A stretch of 64,000 bases of DNA, from the NCBI GenBank assembly GCA_014529385.2, contig CM043944.1, forward strand, positions 65,120,248 to 65,184,247, in the 5' to 3' direction. The notes beneath the pieces were generated by a model. It was not told the DNA's origin, ran no database searches, and saw only the letters and a program-made list of their open reading frames with translations. The translations under genes and the position numbers were made by a program. Every line of letters starts with the position of its first letter. Position 1 is the first letter of the stretch. This DNA is from Adiantum capillus-veneris. Lineage: Eukaryota; Streptophyta; Polypodiopsida; Polypodiales; Pteridaceae. This document shows positions 56,308 to 64,000 of this stretch, piece by piece.

Positions 56308-58716
56308 GTTGTAAAAGAAAGCCTCTGGATGATGCCCTGGGTGGAAGTCTGTGTTGCCGCTCTAGCGATTGGCCGTAGGTGTTCGCCTCCGAAATACTTT
56401 TTTTTTCTTTTTTCCCCTTCGTCACTGTGTAATTCTTGTGGAAGTCGTAGAACGTAAGATTCTCCAGTCTTTGTGGTCGTGCGCAGTACAGATCGACAAG
56501 GTGCAGCACGACATCATTGTTGTGAGAAATGATTCGTTGTCGTAGTGCCGGGGGTGATGAGTTGACGTATTGGACGGTGTCACTCTTTGAAATGATTGGG
56601 ATTTGCAAACAATTTAATGCCACTTCTGTTGCTGAGATAGGCTTCGACAGTAAAGAGGCTGAGATCAGCTTCAATTTCACAGTGTCAAGGCCACCTCGGC
56701 CTAAGCGCTCTGCATCTTCTGAGCGGATGTTGAGATGGCCCATTGGTTCAGTTTTGAGTGCATACTTCAGGAGGTAATAGGACAATGATGAATTGGTGAC
56801 CCGATGTATATTCATATGTGCACCCCATAGCAGAAGCAGTGTAGGGTGGTACGGTACGACATTTCTGTCTTCATGCCGGGGCCTGAAGTATTGCCATCTG
56901 TGATTTTGTTCGTTGAAGACTGGGTTTGGATTTGGCTGTGCATGAAATGGAAAACCGTGTTTACATACTCCATCTCTTTGACCGTGGTAACAACTTGTAC
57001 GGCACTTGTGAAGTTGTTTCCTGAGCACTAGTTTTCGGAGGCGGCTCACTTCTGGCAAAACCACAGTGCTGGTTTCTGGCGGGATGTATGCAGTTATCTC
57101 AGCAGATAGTTGCTCTTTGTCTTCTTCATGCATCCACAATATGACATGAGGATGCAGTGATCCTCTATTTTGGACCTCATATCTAACCAAGTGGCATGGT
57201 GTTGCACACGGCCCAACACACCTTTCGCAAGTATATATTTGGACATAAGCATTTGGAATTTAGTGTGTAAGGTGAGGGCGCATTCGACCGGGTAGTCTGT
57301 CCAAGTGAAGGAGGCGTTCAAATGACGTGCAATTAGCTCGATCGTGTCAATCTCAGGCCATCTTGTGTCTGTGACCTCATCGGCAGTGAAAGTCAAGAAG
57401 AAATCAGGCATTCCCCATTCGTCCACCATTGCTATCAAGTCCTTTAGGTTCTTGCTGTGCCACGAGCAAGAGCCTGGCATGTTGGAAGGGGTGTTGTACC
57501 GAAGCACATGTCTCACAGTGTCCTCGTCAGTTGCTGTACGATTGGCCTTCTTGTAGTTGTCAATGTCCCTTTACAACAAGCTTGTGTGTGTATTGTTAGC
57601 CAACATAAGAGCTTGCTTTACTTGGTACATTATGAGAAGGTATGGCTTGTACAGGGTGTAAACGGAGAACAAAGTCGATGCACGTACCTTTACATCGATA
57701 TTGAAGTTGATTTTACCATCATATTGGCCTTTCCCGAAAGGAAACAGGAATGGAAACACTCCCGTCTCTATTGTGATGTCCTTCACGGAGCTTGCTGCGG
57801 CAGGCATGCCGTTGGGCTTGAAAGTAACTGTTCTCTCAAGCAATTGTTGACGGCCACGGAGCTGCAGAGAAGCAAATTCGTAAGTATCGCTAGCGGTAAA
57901 TGCTCTTCTCTTGGATGGTTCAACGATGTTTTCGATGATACCAAACATCAAACTCGTGTCAAGCTGCGCCATTAGTGCAAACGGTGCGTTGTCTTGTTGG
58001 TACTGAATGATCTTGCTCACACTATCTTGACTTAGTATGCAGAGGCCATAATTCTTATTCGGTCATTCATCCATCGACATGTACTTCTGTAGTACGAAGT
58101 TGTTCTCAAGATTGAATGCAAGTATGTCTGCCACTTGTGATGTAGCTAGGTCTTGCTCTGTGAAGGTTGTTCTATGCTCTTTACTCCATGATAGCAGAGG
58201 GTTATCTAATATTGAACGTCTGTCTAGTGTACCACGTGATATTGTTGTCACTGTTGAGATGGCGTTGATAGATATGTCAATGACGCTCAGTAGCTGTATG
58301 TGAAGTTGATTCCCGTTCAATATTCTTCTTGTGTAGTCTGGAAGTAACGGCACACAATATCTGCGACGTGCACTTGAGTTCTCACAAGCGGAGCACTGCA
58401 CCCATTGTGTTTCTATTTGTGTAGCCTCTAAGCTGGATACCAGTAGACTGCTAGCAAACATTGCAACCGATGTCTCATCTGGAGCTTGAGTACAATGAAA
58501 AGAGGCACTTCTTTGGATGAAAACTACACCACAAACAAAGCATATGCTTAAAGGTCTGAATGTCGTTGCTATTTTTGAACTCCATCGGTGTACTAAATTG
58601 ACGATATCAATCCATGATTGTGAGCATGGTAGAAATCTAGCCTTCTTCTTCATTGAAGTGCGATGTCTCGCTTTCGATCTGCTGAGGTGTATCCTACGCT
58701 TTCGGTGATGGTCCAT
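56228..58716 (-). pseudogene. Helitron Rep (HUH, two-tyrosine) domain with Cys-rich N-terminus
   Basis: From 58716, a basic N-terminus precedes a Cys-rich part (CFVCGVVF, CSACENS). One frame then continues through TGA at about 58063 to FPFLFPFGKGQYDG (57740) and, past TAA at about 57571, WGMPDFFLTFTADEVTDTRW, the Helitron N-terminal domain signature. A frameshift at about 57185 leads to RYEVQNRGSLHPHVILWMHE with the His-X-His of the HUH metal site, GHLNI-type sequence and SYYLLKYALKTEP with two tyrosines spaced as in Rep of Helitrons (Y-X3-Y). Rep nicks and joins single-stranded DNA. Two stops and one frameshift break it, unless some are short introns. Confidence 0.85.
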
Positions 58717-59535
58717 TGACGGCTTCAGTCGGACTCAATCTTAATGGTTCAATGCGATCAGAACCTTGTGATATTTAGTTACTAGTCACGGCTAAGCAAC
58801 AGATAGTTCAAGCGTTTGAAACAACTATGTACCTGGTGTTGGATTGCGCTCTTGTGGGGTTTCGAACTAAGAAGAGGCAAGCGGTAGCTGAGTTCTTGAA
58901 TGTCCCTTGCAAAGAATAAGTACGAAGTGTTAGAAAAGTAATAGCACAATGTTTAAGGTTCTGAGAGTAATCTCATCATTTGTATGTGTTCTTTATCTCT
59001 TATGTTATAGAAAAAAAAGGGGGGTCAAAGAAAAGGTAATTAGTCAGGCGATGATTTCATGAGAAATTCCTTTTATCGTAGCTTAACTACAAGGTCTTCT
59101 AGGTATAGCCTCTAGTCAGCCCTCGAACATGAAATACTTGGCTCTCGCGATTAAACAAATTAATTGACCAGAGAAAATTAAGAAGCTTACCCATGGTATT
59201 AATAGTCGATCTCTAGTGCCATTCGATCGTTAAATTCGCAACCCCACACTTGTTTAATTTTTTACCTTTACATCTGTTTATGCATTTGATTACATTACAA
59301 TTTAATGTTTGTTGTTGAAAAATTGTTTAAAATTCTGTTACCAATCAAATTGTCTGCCTAAAACTGCATATGCTTTTTAATCGCTTATGAGAATGCAATT
59401 ACTGTGCCAATGTTGTTTAATTTTGCAGTGACTGAAGAAGGCTAAGGACATTCATCTCAAATGCTCTTTCACCTCGACGAACGAGCTTCAACTCAATAGC
59501 TTCCGAGGACGGAATCTACATCAGGAAGGGGGGCA
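58717..59535. other. Region between the Helitron-type gene and the right LTR of G2
   Basis: AT-rich non-coding sequence that may hold upstream exons or the 5' end (TC) of the Helitron. From about 59440, AKDIHLKCSFTSTNELQL can be read and may be G2-derived. It ends in the polypurine tract AGGAAGGGGGGCA directly before the LTR. Confidence 0.5.
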
Positions 59536-59857
59536 TGTTAACTCTCATGGCTCACGGACACCCTATCACCTACGACGGACGTTCTAACCTACGGCGGACA
59601 TTGTATTATTTATTTGGTAGAGTTAGGTACCGGGCTTGTCGGTCCAATAGGAAAAGGGTAAGAGTGATCACCGATGAGAGGCGCACTCTAACTAGAACAT
59701 TCAAGGGATTAGTTGGCTAAGCATGGGTGCCCAAGTGTGAATGGGGCGAGCTCATATAAAAGTCAACTAAACCTAAAATTCACTCATTCTCTCATTTGTG
59801 CAATAGAAGAGTGCTCTTGCTCCATCTCCATCTCCATCTTCTTCTTCTTCACCAGTG

Positions 59858-59891
<34 letters not shown>

Positions 59892-60113
59892 TGGGCGATT
59901 GAGCATTACGAAGGCACGGCGGCGGCGAAGCGGCGGCTCTTTCTTCTTCGTGGCGAGGAATCCTCCACGAAGCAAGCGTAGAGCGGTGAGTGACACGCCA
60001 TCGCCTTCTTTGAGCTTACTAGTTTAGGCTTGTTGTGTGCTTGGAGCCATTTGTGGCTCGCACACGGTGTATCGGCAAGTTCCTTGCATTGACACGTGCG
60101 ACATACGCGCACA
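59536..60113 (+). repeat. Right LTR of G2
   Basis: Starts TGTTAACTCTCATGG and ends CGCGCACA. Most differences from the left LTR are C/T or G/A changes plus a shorter microsatellite ((GA)n at about 59862-59888, no (GT)n tract). Confidence 0.9.
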
Positions 60114-60118
60114 CAGTG

Positions 60119-60508
60119 TCATTACTTTCAATGGTTTGGAATAGAATAAGAGGGGAATTTTTTTGGATTATTTGGTCTGACCGAAATGACAGGTTGTTTA
60201 ACATAGCTTACTAGACTAAAAGTCTGAGAGAACTTTTTCATTGCTTTTCCCTTCAGGTAAATCAGCTAAAGCTTGATCAATGTGGAGTGTATGAAGCCAA
60301 CTTCAAGGTACTCACGGACTGTATGAGCTACTACAACAGTGCAAATATCAACAAAGAGCAAGAGGTGCTTCTCGATGGCTCCTATACACACCTGCAGAGA
60401 ATGTTGGACGAATGCAGAGCAGATGGGGAAAGATTAAGAAGGCTACATAGCAATGGAATCCGGCTAGTTGCCCGCCTGAATGATTTTCTGGAAAACTTGA
60501 CAGAGTAG
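60119..60508 (+). pseudogene. LINE-A ORF2, C-terminal end after the G2 insertion
   Basis: Joining 42527 to 60119 gives LLGDSL-SLLSMVWNRIRGEF then FWIIWSDRNDRLFNIAY, the conserved tryptophan-rich tail of plant L1 ORF2. After one stop and a frame change, VYEANFKVLTDCMSYYNSAN leads to the final stop at 60508. The end is followed by a 3' UTR and poly(A). Confidence 0.85.
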
Positions 60509-60632
60509 AATGTAATTTGAACACCAACTTTTTGTAACTATTGACCGAACCATACCCTTTGCGGTAGTTTTTTGTAATTACGCTCTTTCTTTAATATAAA
60601 TCTGCTCTCGCCCTTGATGGGGAAAAAAAAAA

Positions 60633-60740
60633 AGAAAAGCATACTCCCACCTACTCATTGTTGTTCTGAGTTTTTCGAGAACCCAACCAAAATCATTGTT
60701 TGTAAGTTACTTTCTCCCCAAGGGGGCCCCCAAATGAATA
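60633..60740 (-). mobile_element. LINE-B fragment, right half
   Basis: GCATACTCCCACCTACTCATT and CCCCAAGGGGGCCCCCAAATG continue the LINE-B sequence left at 28892, as in copy 1 at 9831-9930. The first 13 bp (60633-60645) are the right target-site duplication of LINE-A. Confidence 0.85.
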
Positions 60741-61269
60741 GTTATCTTCATAATGAAAAATGTTTATAAGTAAAAAAAAAAGAATGTTGCTCACAACAAA
60801 ATATGCAACCTAGCCAGAAACTAGTTTGTATATATTCTTTCTATTTTGTGCCAGTGACTTATTTGATTTGAGTGTGAAACACGAAGGTTTTTAAAATGAG
60901 ATCTTCAAATCAACTCTCCTATGTGCCAAGAATTTTGATACCTTGGTACACACCCTAAGCACCCTATGAACAAAGTATAGATTATGAAAATGGCCATAGA
61001 CTCTGTCCCTCTCCAAAGCTATGATTATCTTCGGTTTCTTGTCACACATTGGCTCTTCTAGTTGTTTAGAGCATAACCTAAGGACTAATGGCCCATGAGC
61101 TATATAGCCATGCCACTTGTTGATTATTCATCCTTTCAATAATAAATGCTAGCTATATTGGAAATATGAAAATTAAGGTTATGCTTACTTGCATCCACTG
61201 CTAGTGGTACTGGAGGAGGGTTTGAGATGAGATATTGGAGAGCACATATGAAAATTCTAAGAGTGAGTG
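60741..61269. other. Intergenic, nothing recognised
   Basis: AT-rich sequence without recognisable coding content or element ends. Confidence 0.5.
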
Positions 61270-61745
61270 CGTGCTTTTTTATTTTTTCAAAACTCAGAAT
61301 TTGTGAGTGGATTGTATTAAGCACAACATAGAATTTACAAAACACCCTCAAACTTAGGCCGAGCCTTGAGGTGCTAGATATTACAAACCGGATGTCTACC
61401 ATCTCTCACCTACGCTGATACTTATCGCACGTTCACAACATGGCATGGGTAGCCCTAAACCAATCTCTCGAATCTTGCTTGCTTTCGAGCATATATATCA
61501 TCACTCTGCTTTCTTGTATAATCTCTGAGAAGCTTGCTACTTGAAGGCGAAGGCCTCCCTCAAATATGCAGCGGTTCCTCGCCTGCCATATATGGTGGAA
61601 GAAGAAGTACCTGACAGCTTGAGTGCAGATAAGTAGGGCAAGGTTTCCCATCTTCTTGCAGCCAAAGAACAGATGAGTCTTGAAGAGCCTGATATGCCAT
61701 GTCCTTTGAATCCACTTGCATATTCTAATCGCTACTTTTGGCTAA
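61270..61745 (-). mobile_element. LINE-B copy 3, 3' fragment
   Basis: On the minus strand ALLICTQAVRYFFFHHIWQA then FSEIIQESRVMIY matches the last coding part of LINE-B copy 1 (8797-8471). The 3' end has the palindrome in decayed form (ACTCAGAATTTGTGAGT, 61292-61308) followed by an A-rich tail. It is truncated at about 61745. Confidence 0.85.
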
Positions 61746-62157
61746 CTCATTCTATTGCTCATGGCTAAATGAAGGACATGGGTTAAACTTGTTGAGGATC
61801 CAACCAATCTCTCCAAAAGCAAGTTTTTGTCACACGTGCAAGCAATTCTGGAGAAATAGGCACCTCGACAGAAAAGGTACCCATGAAAGGGTCATCAAAA
61901 TATAAGTATACAATGTGCATTGAGAAGAAAGGGTCCTACTTATATTTTTAGTCTTTAATTTGTACATGAATTGTTTCTTGTTTTTGTTTTGAACAGTTGA
62001 GGAAGTTCAAAAATAGGCCTCGAGTACACATGATCATGAATGGAGGATTTACATATACATTCAAACCTCCGACGTGAGATCGAGGCCGGTATATGTAATT
62101 GTGAGGAAAGGCGGTGCTTAGCATTGATTGTCCACCTACATTGGAGAGAGTTTGTGC
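61746..62157. other. Downstream region of the VQ gene
   Basis: No coding content recognised. The gene reads towards it, so it should contain the 3' UTR and polyadenylation site. Confidence 0.5.
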
Positions 62158-63030
62158 TCACCATGAAGAAGGATTAAGTTGCATCAAGTGATGAGGAGCA
62201 CTGACATACTGATGATTAAAGCTTCCCATTACCTCCAATCCTTCATCATCAAAGGCATATTGTGTTTCTTCAAAATTAGACCTTGGGCTCTCTGTGTTCC
62301 ATGAGCTATACGTGCTGCCTCCCAAGTTAGAGCTTGGAGAGCTGCCATTATAGTCTGTATAAGCATCTGCATCACAAGCAAAGCACCCATCCATTATATC
62401 GTCTGCCGGCGGTCTTGCTAACTCAAAGTAATTAGCAAGATTCGCATCGCCATCAGAGTCATTCATGTAATTTACTAATCCAGGATTATCACCCTCATAA
62501 GTCCTTGCTAATCCGTTATACTCACTGCTAATTAAAATATCAAGCCCATTTTGCTGTGCTGCATCCTGAGCATACAGCAGTGTCTTCCTCTCAGTCATAG
62601 CTGCAGGGCCAAGAGCCGCAGAGAATGATGATTTTCTGCTGCGGTTAATCTTCTTCTTGGGTTGCTTCGACGACTCGAGAATTCTGATTTCTTCATGATT
62701 AGCAGCATGTTTATGGTAATCACTGACATAATTGGCCTCGCAGAAATTATCAACAGAAGTGTGATGAAGACCCATATCCTTTGCTGCACCTTTGGGGGCC
62801 TTGTTGCCGGTAAGCCTCTGCACAAGAGCCCGAAAATTCGCAGGGTCGGTCTTGATGAGAGTGGGAGCAAAGACATGCACCACTCTGATAATGGGCTGCT
62901 TCTTCTTGGCTGCAATGGGGTGGGAGGAAGAAGAGATCCCCAAGCAGCTGCCGCCATGGCTACTGCTGCTGCTTGTGGAAGCTCGAGAGGAAGCAGAAGA
63001 GCTTGGCGGGGAGTGCCTTACAGGGGCCAT
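62158..63030 (-). CDS. VQ-motif transcriptional regulator, intact, 290 residues
   Basis: I take the ATG at 63030-63028 as start (MAPVRHSPPSSSASS); the frame is open one codon further, but that codon is GTG. Residues about 15-40 are Ser/Gly/His-rich, followed by KKKQPIIRVVHVFAPTLIKT and DPANFRALVQRLTGN, which contains the VQ signature F-X3-VQ-X-LTG at about residues 60-70. A basic cluster (KQPKKKINRSRKSS) may act in nuclear import. The rest is acidic and Ser/Asn/Tyr-rich, probably disordered. VQ proteins are plant nuclear cofactors that bind WRKY factors or MAP kinases through the VQ helix in defence and development. No intron is needed and no stop or shift is present, unlike everything around it. 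The target WRKY cannot be inferred. Confidence 0.9.
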   Translation of the reverse strand: MAPVRHSPPSSSASSRASTSSSSSHGGSCLGISSSSHPIAAKKKQPIIRVVHVFAPTLIKTDPANFRALVQRLTGNKAPKGAAKDMGLHHTSVDNFCEANYVSDYHKHAANHEEIRILESSKQPKKKINRSRKSSFSAALGPAAMTERKTLLYAQDAAQQNGLDILISSEYNGLARTYEGDNPGLVNYMNDSDGDANLANYFELARPPADDIMDGCFACDADAYTDYNGSSPSSNLGGSTYSSWNTESPRSNFEETQYAFDDEGLEVMGSFNHQYVSAPHHLMQLNPSSW

Positions 63031-63127
63031 CACAAGGATTGGCAGAATATTGAGCGAGAATGGAGGCTATGAGAGGTGCCCACAGTACATACACACTCAC
63101 ACAACTGGAGAGTAAGCTCTAGCTCTG

Positions 63128-63139
63128 TTATATTATAAG
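63128..63139 (-). promoter_or_regulatory. Probable TATA box of the VQ gene
   Basis: On the minus strand CTTATAATATAA lies about 100 bp upstream of the start codon. A WRKY-type W-box core (TTGACT) occurs on the same strand near 63294, a suggestive but common motif. Confidence 0.45.
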
Positions 63140-63140
63140 C

Positions 63141-63169
63141 TGATGATGATGATGATGATGATGATGATG
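63141..63169. repeat. (GAT)n trinucleotide repeat in the VQ promoter
   Basis: About nine to ten GAT units directly upstream of the presumed TATA box. Confidence 0.95.
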
Positions 63170-63777
63170 GGCAGAAAGAGACCACGTTGTAGTAAACAAG
63201 ATCAATGCACGAGATCTTTAAATTAAAATAGAAGAGTTTATTAAACGCAGAGAGTCGAGACTAGGACTTTGGTCACTTGGTGCATTTGAAGTCAACACAG
63301 TTTGCGCGTATAGCTAACTAAGTTTAGAAACCGCCTCTAAACGTTCTTGTTTTCATACTTCAAAGTTCATACATGCGTTTGTATTGACTTCATTCTCACA
63401 CTCTCTAATCTGCTAGTGTACCATGAAAGAGCTTTTGTGAGTCCCAACATTGCTCTTTGGCTGGCATTGTACCCATTTTGGGGCAATATTCCCGTCTTTT
63501 AACACGTGTAAATAGCTACCTTTCAAAAACATACTCTAAAGCCCTTAGAAAACTCTAAAATCTTTGAAATTTAAAGGCCAAGGGTGCCCACGAGACTCAA
63601 CTACAAACACATCAGAGGCATTGTATCCATAGTGCATGAGTGCCATGTATGCAATCCCAATATGTATAGAGTTACTCGATATGCCACAACTCATCCAACC
63701 GAGCAAATAACTCGGCCATGAACAATGCATCAGAAATTCCATGGAATTTTTATTATGCCTAAAACCTCTTTTTTCTC
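63170..63777. other. Upstream region of the VQ gene
   Basis: No coding content recognised; presumed distal promoter. Confidence 0.45.
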
Positions 63778-63905
63778 TCAAAACTCACAATTGTGAGTGA
63801 CTGTATTAGATTCAACCAAGAAATATACAAATAAACCTCAACCTCATGCCGAGCCTTGAGGGGCAGATGATTACGTTAGCAGTACCAAGTAACAAACTAT
63901 TACCG
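63778..63905 (-). mobile_element. LINE-B copy 4, 3' tail only
   Basis: The perfect palindrome ACTCACAATTGTGAGT (63783-63798) with an adjacent A-rich tail and the conserved GCCGAGCCTTGAGG segment (about 63859) match the ends of the other LINE-B copies. The remaining 95 bp of the window show nothing I recognise. Confidence 0.75.
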
Positions 63906-64000
63906 ATCCTTGGACGGATGTGGTCACGCGAGGGTTCAATTATCTATATGGATAACTGAGGCTATTGAGCTTCCTACGCATTGAATGAGCGATAACTGAG

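Larger units (their letters stand above)
47990..58716 (-). mobile_element. Helitron-type Rep/helicase gene with a GIY-YIG exon, split by a copia element
   Basis: Read on the minus strand: N-terminal Cys-rich region, Rep with HUH and two-Tyr motifs, PIF1 helicase, an unrecognised spliced region, a GIY-YIG nuclease exon and a last unrecognised exon, which is interrupted by copia (48191-52782). This is the protein order of a Helitron replicase with an extra C-terminal part. The element's termini were not found, so whether it is a complete Helitron inside G2 or part of something larger is open. Rep has stops and frameshifts, whereas the spliced 3' part reads cleanly. Confidence 0.75.
42528..60113 (+). 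mobile_element. G2: Ty3/gypsy-type LTR element without visible pol, host of further insertions
   Basis: Direct terminal repeats of 641 bp (42528-43168) and 578 bp (59536-60113) are about 97% identical over the part I compared and differ mainly in microsatellite length. A tRNA-Asp primer site follows the left LTR and a polypurine tract precedes the right LTR. The flanks are CATTG (42523-42527) and CAGTG (60114-60118), a 5-bp target duplication with one mismatch. The interior has a gag gene (43959-47351) but no gypsy protease, RT or integrase; a Helitron-type gene and a copia element occupy the rest. Confidence 0.85.
28893..60632 (+). mobile_element. LINE-A: full-length L1 split by two LTR-element insertions
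   Basis: The L1 is recovered by joining 28893-29510, 38014-42527 and 60119-60632, about 5.65 kb in all. The pieces give a leader, ORF1 (DUF4283-like plus CCHC knuckle), ORF2 (endonuclease, RT, C-terminal domain), a 3' UTR and a poly(A) at about 60623-60632. The reading frame continues across both insertion sites once one target-site copy is removed. Several stops and at least two frameshifts show that it is inactive. It is flanked by a 13-bp target duplication in LINE-B. Confidence 0.9.

Noticed and set aside
57457-57975. A 172-codon plus-strand frame
   Set aside because: Antisense to the well-supported Helitron N-terminal domain.
63545-63781. A 78-codon minus-strand frame next to the LINE-B tail
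   Set aside because: No resemblance to any protein; it begins inside the A-rich tail of LINE-B copy 4.

Overview
The window is repeat-rich nuclear DNA of a land plant. The signs are plant-type L1 LINEs (DUF4283-like ORF1 with a CCHC knuckle), Ty1/copia and Ty3/gypsy elements with typical plant tRNA primer sites, a spliced Helitron-type Rep/helicase gene, a VQ-motif gene, and very many (CT)n/(GA)n tracts. I cannot name the species. The odd LINE lineage at the left and the extreme (CT)n load would fit a fern or other non-seed plant, but that is only a guess. No rRNA, tRNA, CRISPR or organellar genes were seen.

Layout. 0.5-4.9 kb: a decayed non-L1-looking LINE (called LINE-C) lying between two (CT)n tracts. 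4.9-5.7 kb: a microsatellite cluster. 5.7-12.1 kb, minus strand: a decayed gag-only LTR element (family A, copy A1), its LTR split by a LINE-B copy. 12.1-17.7 kb: AT-rich filler, repeats and an unrecognised pseudogene. 17.9-21.2 kb, minus: a shrunken Ty3/gypsy element with recognisable gag, protease, RT and integrase scraps. 21.5-28.8 kb: LINE-B pieces, a possible CACTA-like end, the second copy of an 0.88-kb repeat, and a (CT)n block with candidate exon sequence. 62.16-63.03 kb, minus: an intact VQ-motif gene, the only apparently functional host gene.

The main structure is one nested transposon stack from 28.76 to 60.74 kb. An old LINE-B fragment (level 0) was split by a full-length L1, LINE-A (28893-60632; 13-bp target duplication with one mismatch). 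LINE-A ORF1 was split by family-A element A2 (29511-38009; 4-bp duplication ACGT), whose right LTR was entered by another LTR element that was later truncated (33677-about 36961). LINE-A ORF2 was split near its end by a gypsy-type, apparently pol-less element (G2, 42528-60113; CATTG/CAGTG). Inside G2 lies a minus-strand Helitron-type gene (Rep, PIF1 helicase, then a GIY-YIG nuclease exon), and its last exon was split by a copia element (48191-52782; GCCAT/GCCAG). In three cases, removing the insertion and one target-site copy restores an uninterrupted reading frame in the host, which fixes the boundaries almost to the base.

The most unusual content is the Helitron-type gene: four consecutive introns in its 3' half can be read directly from the sequence, each keeps the frame, and together they place a GIY-YIG endonuclease domain with all key residues downstream of the helicase.
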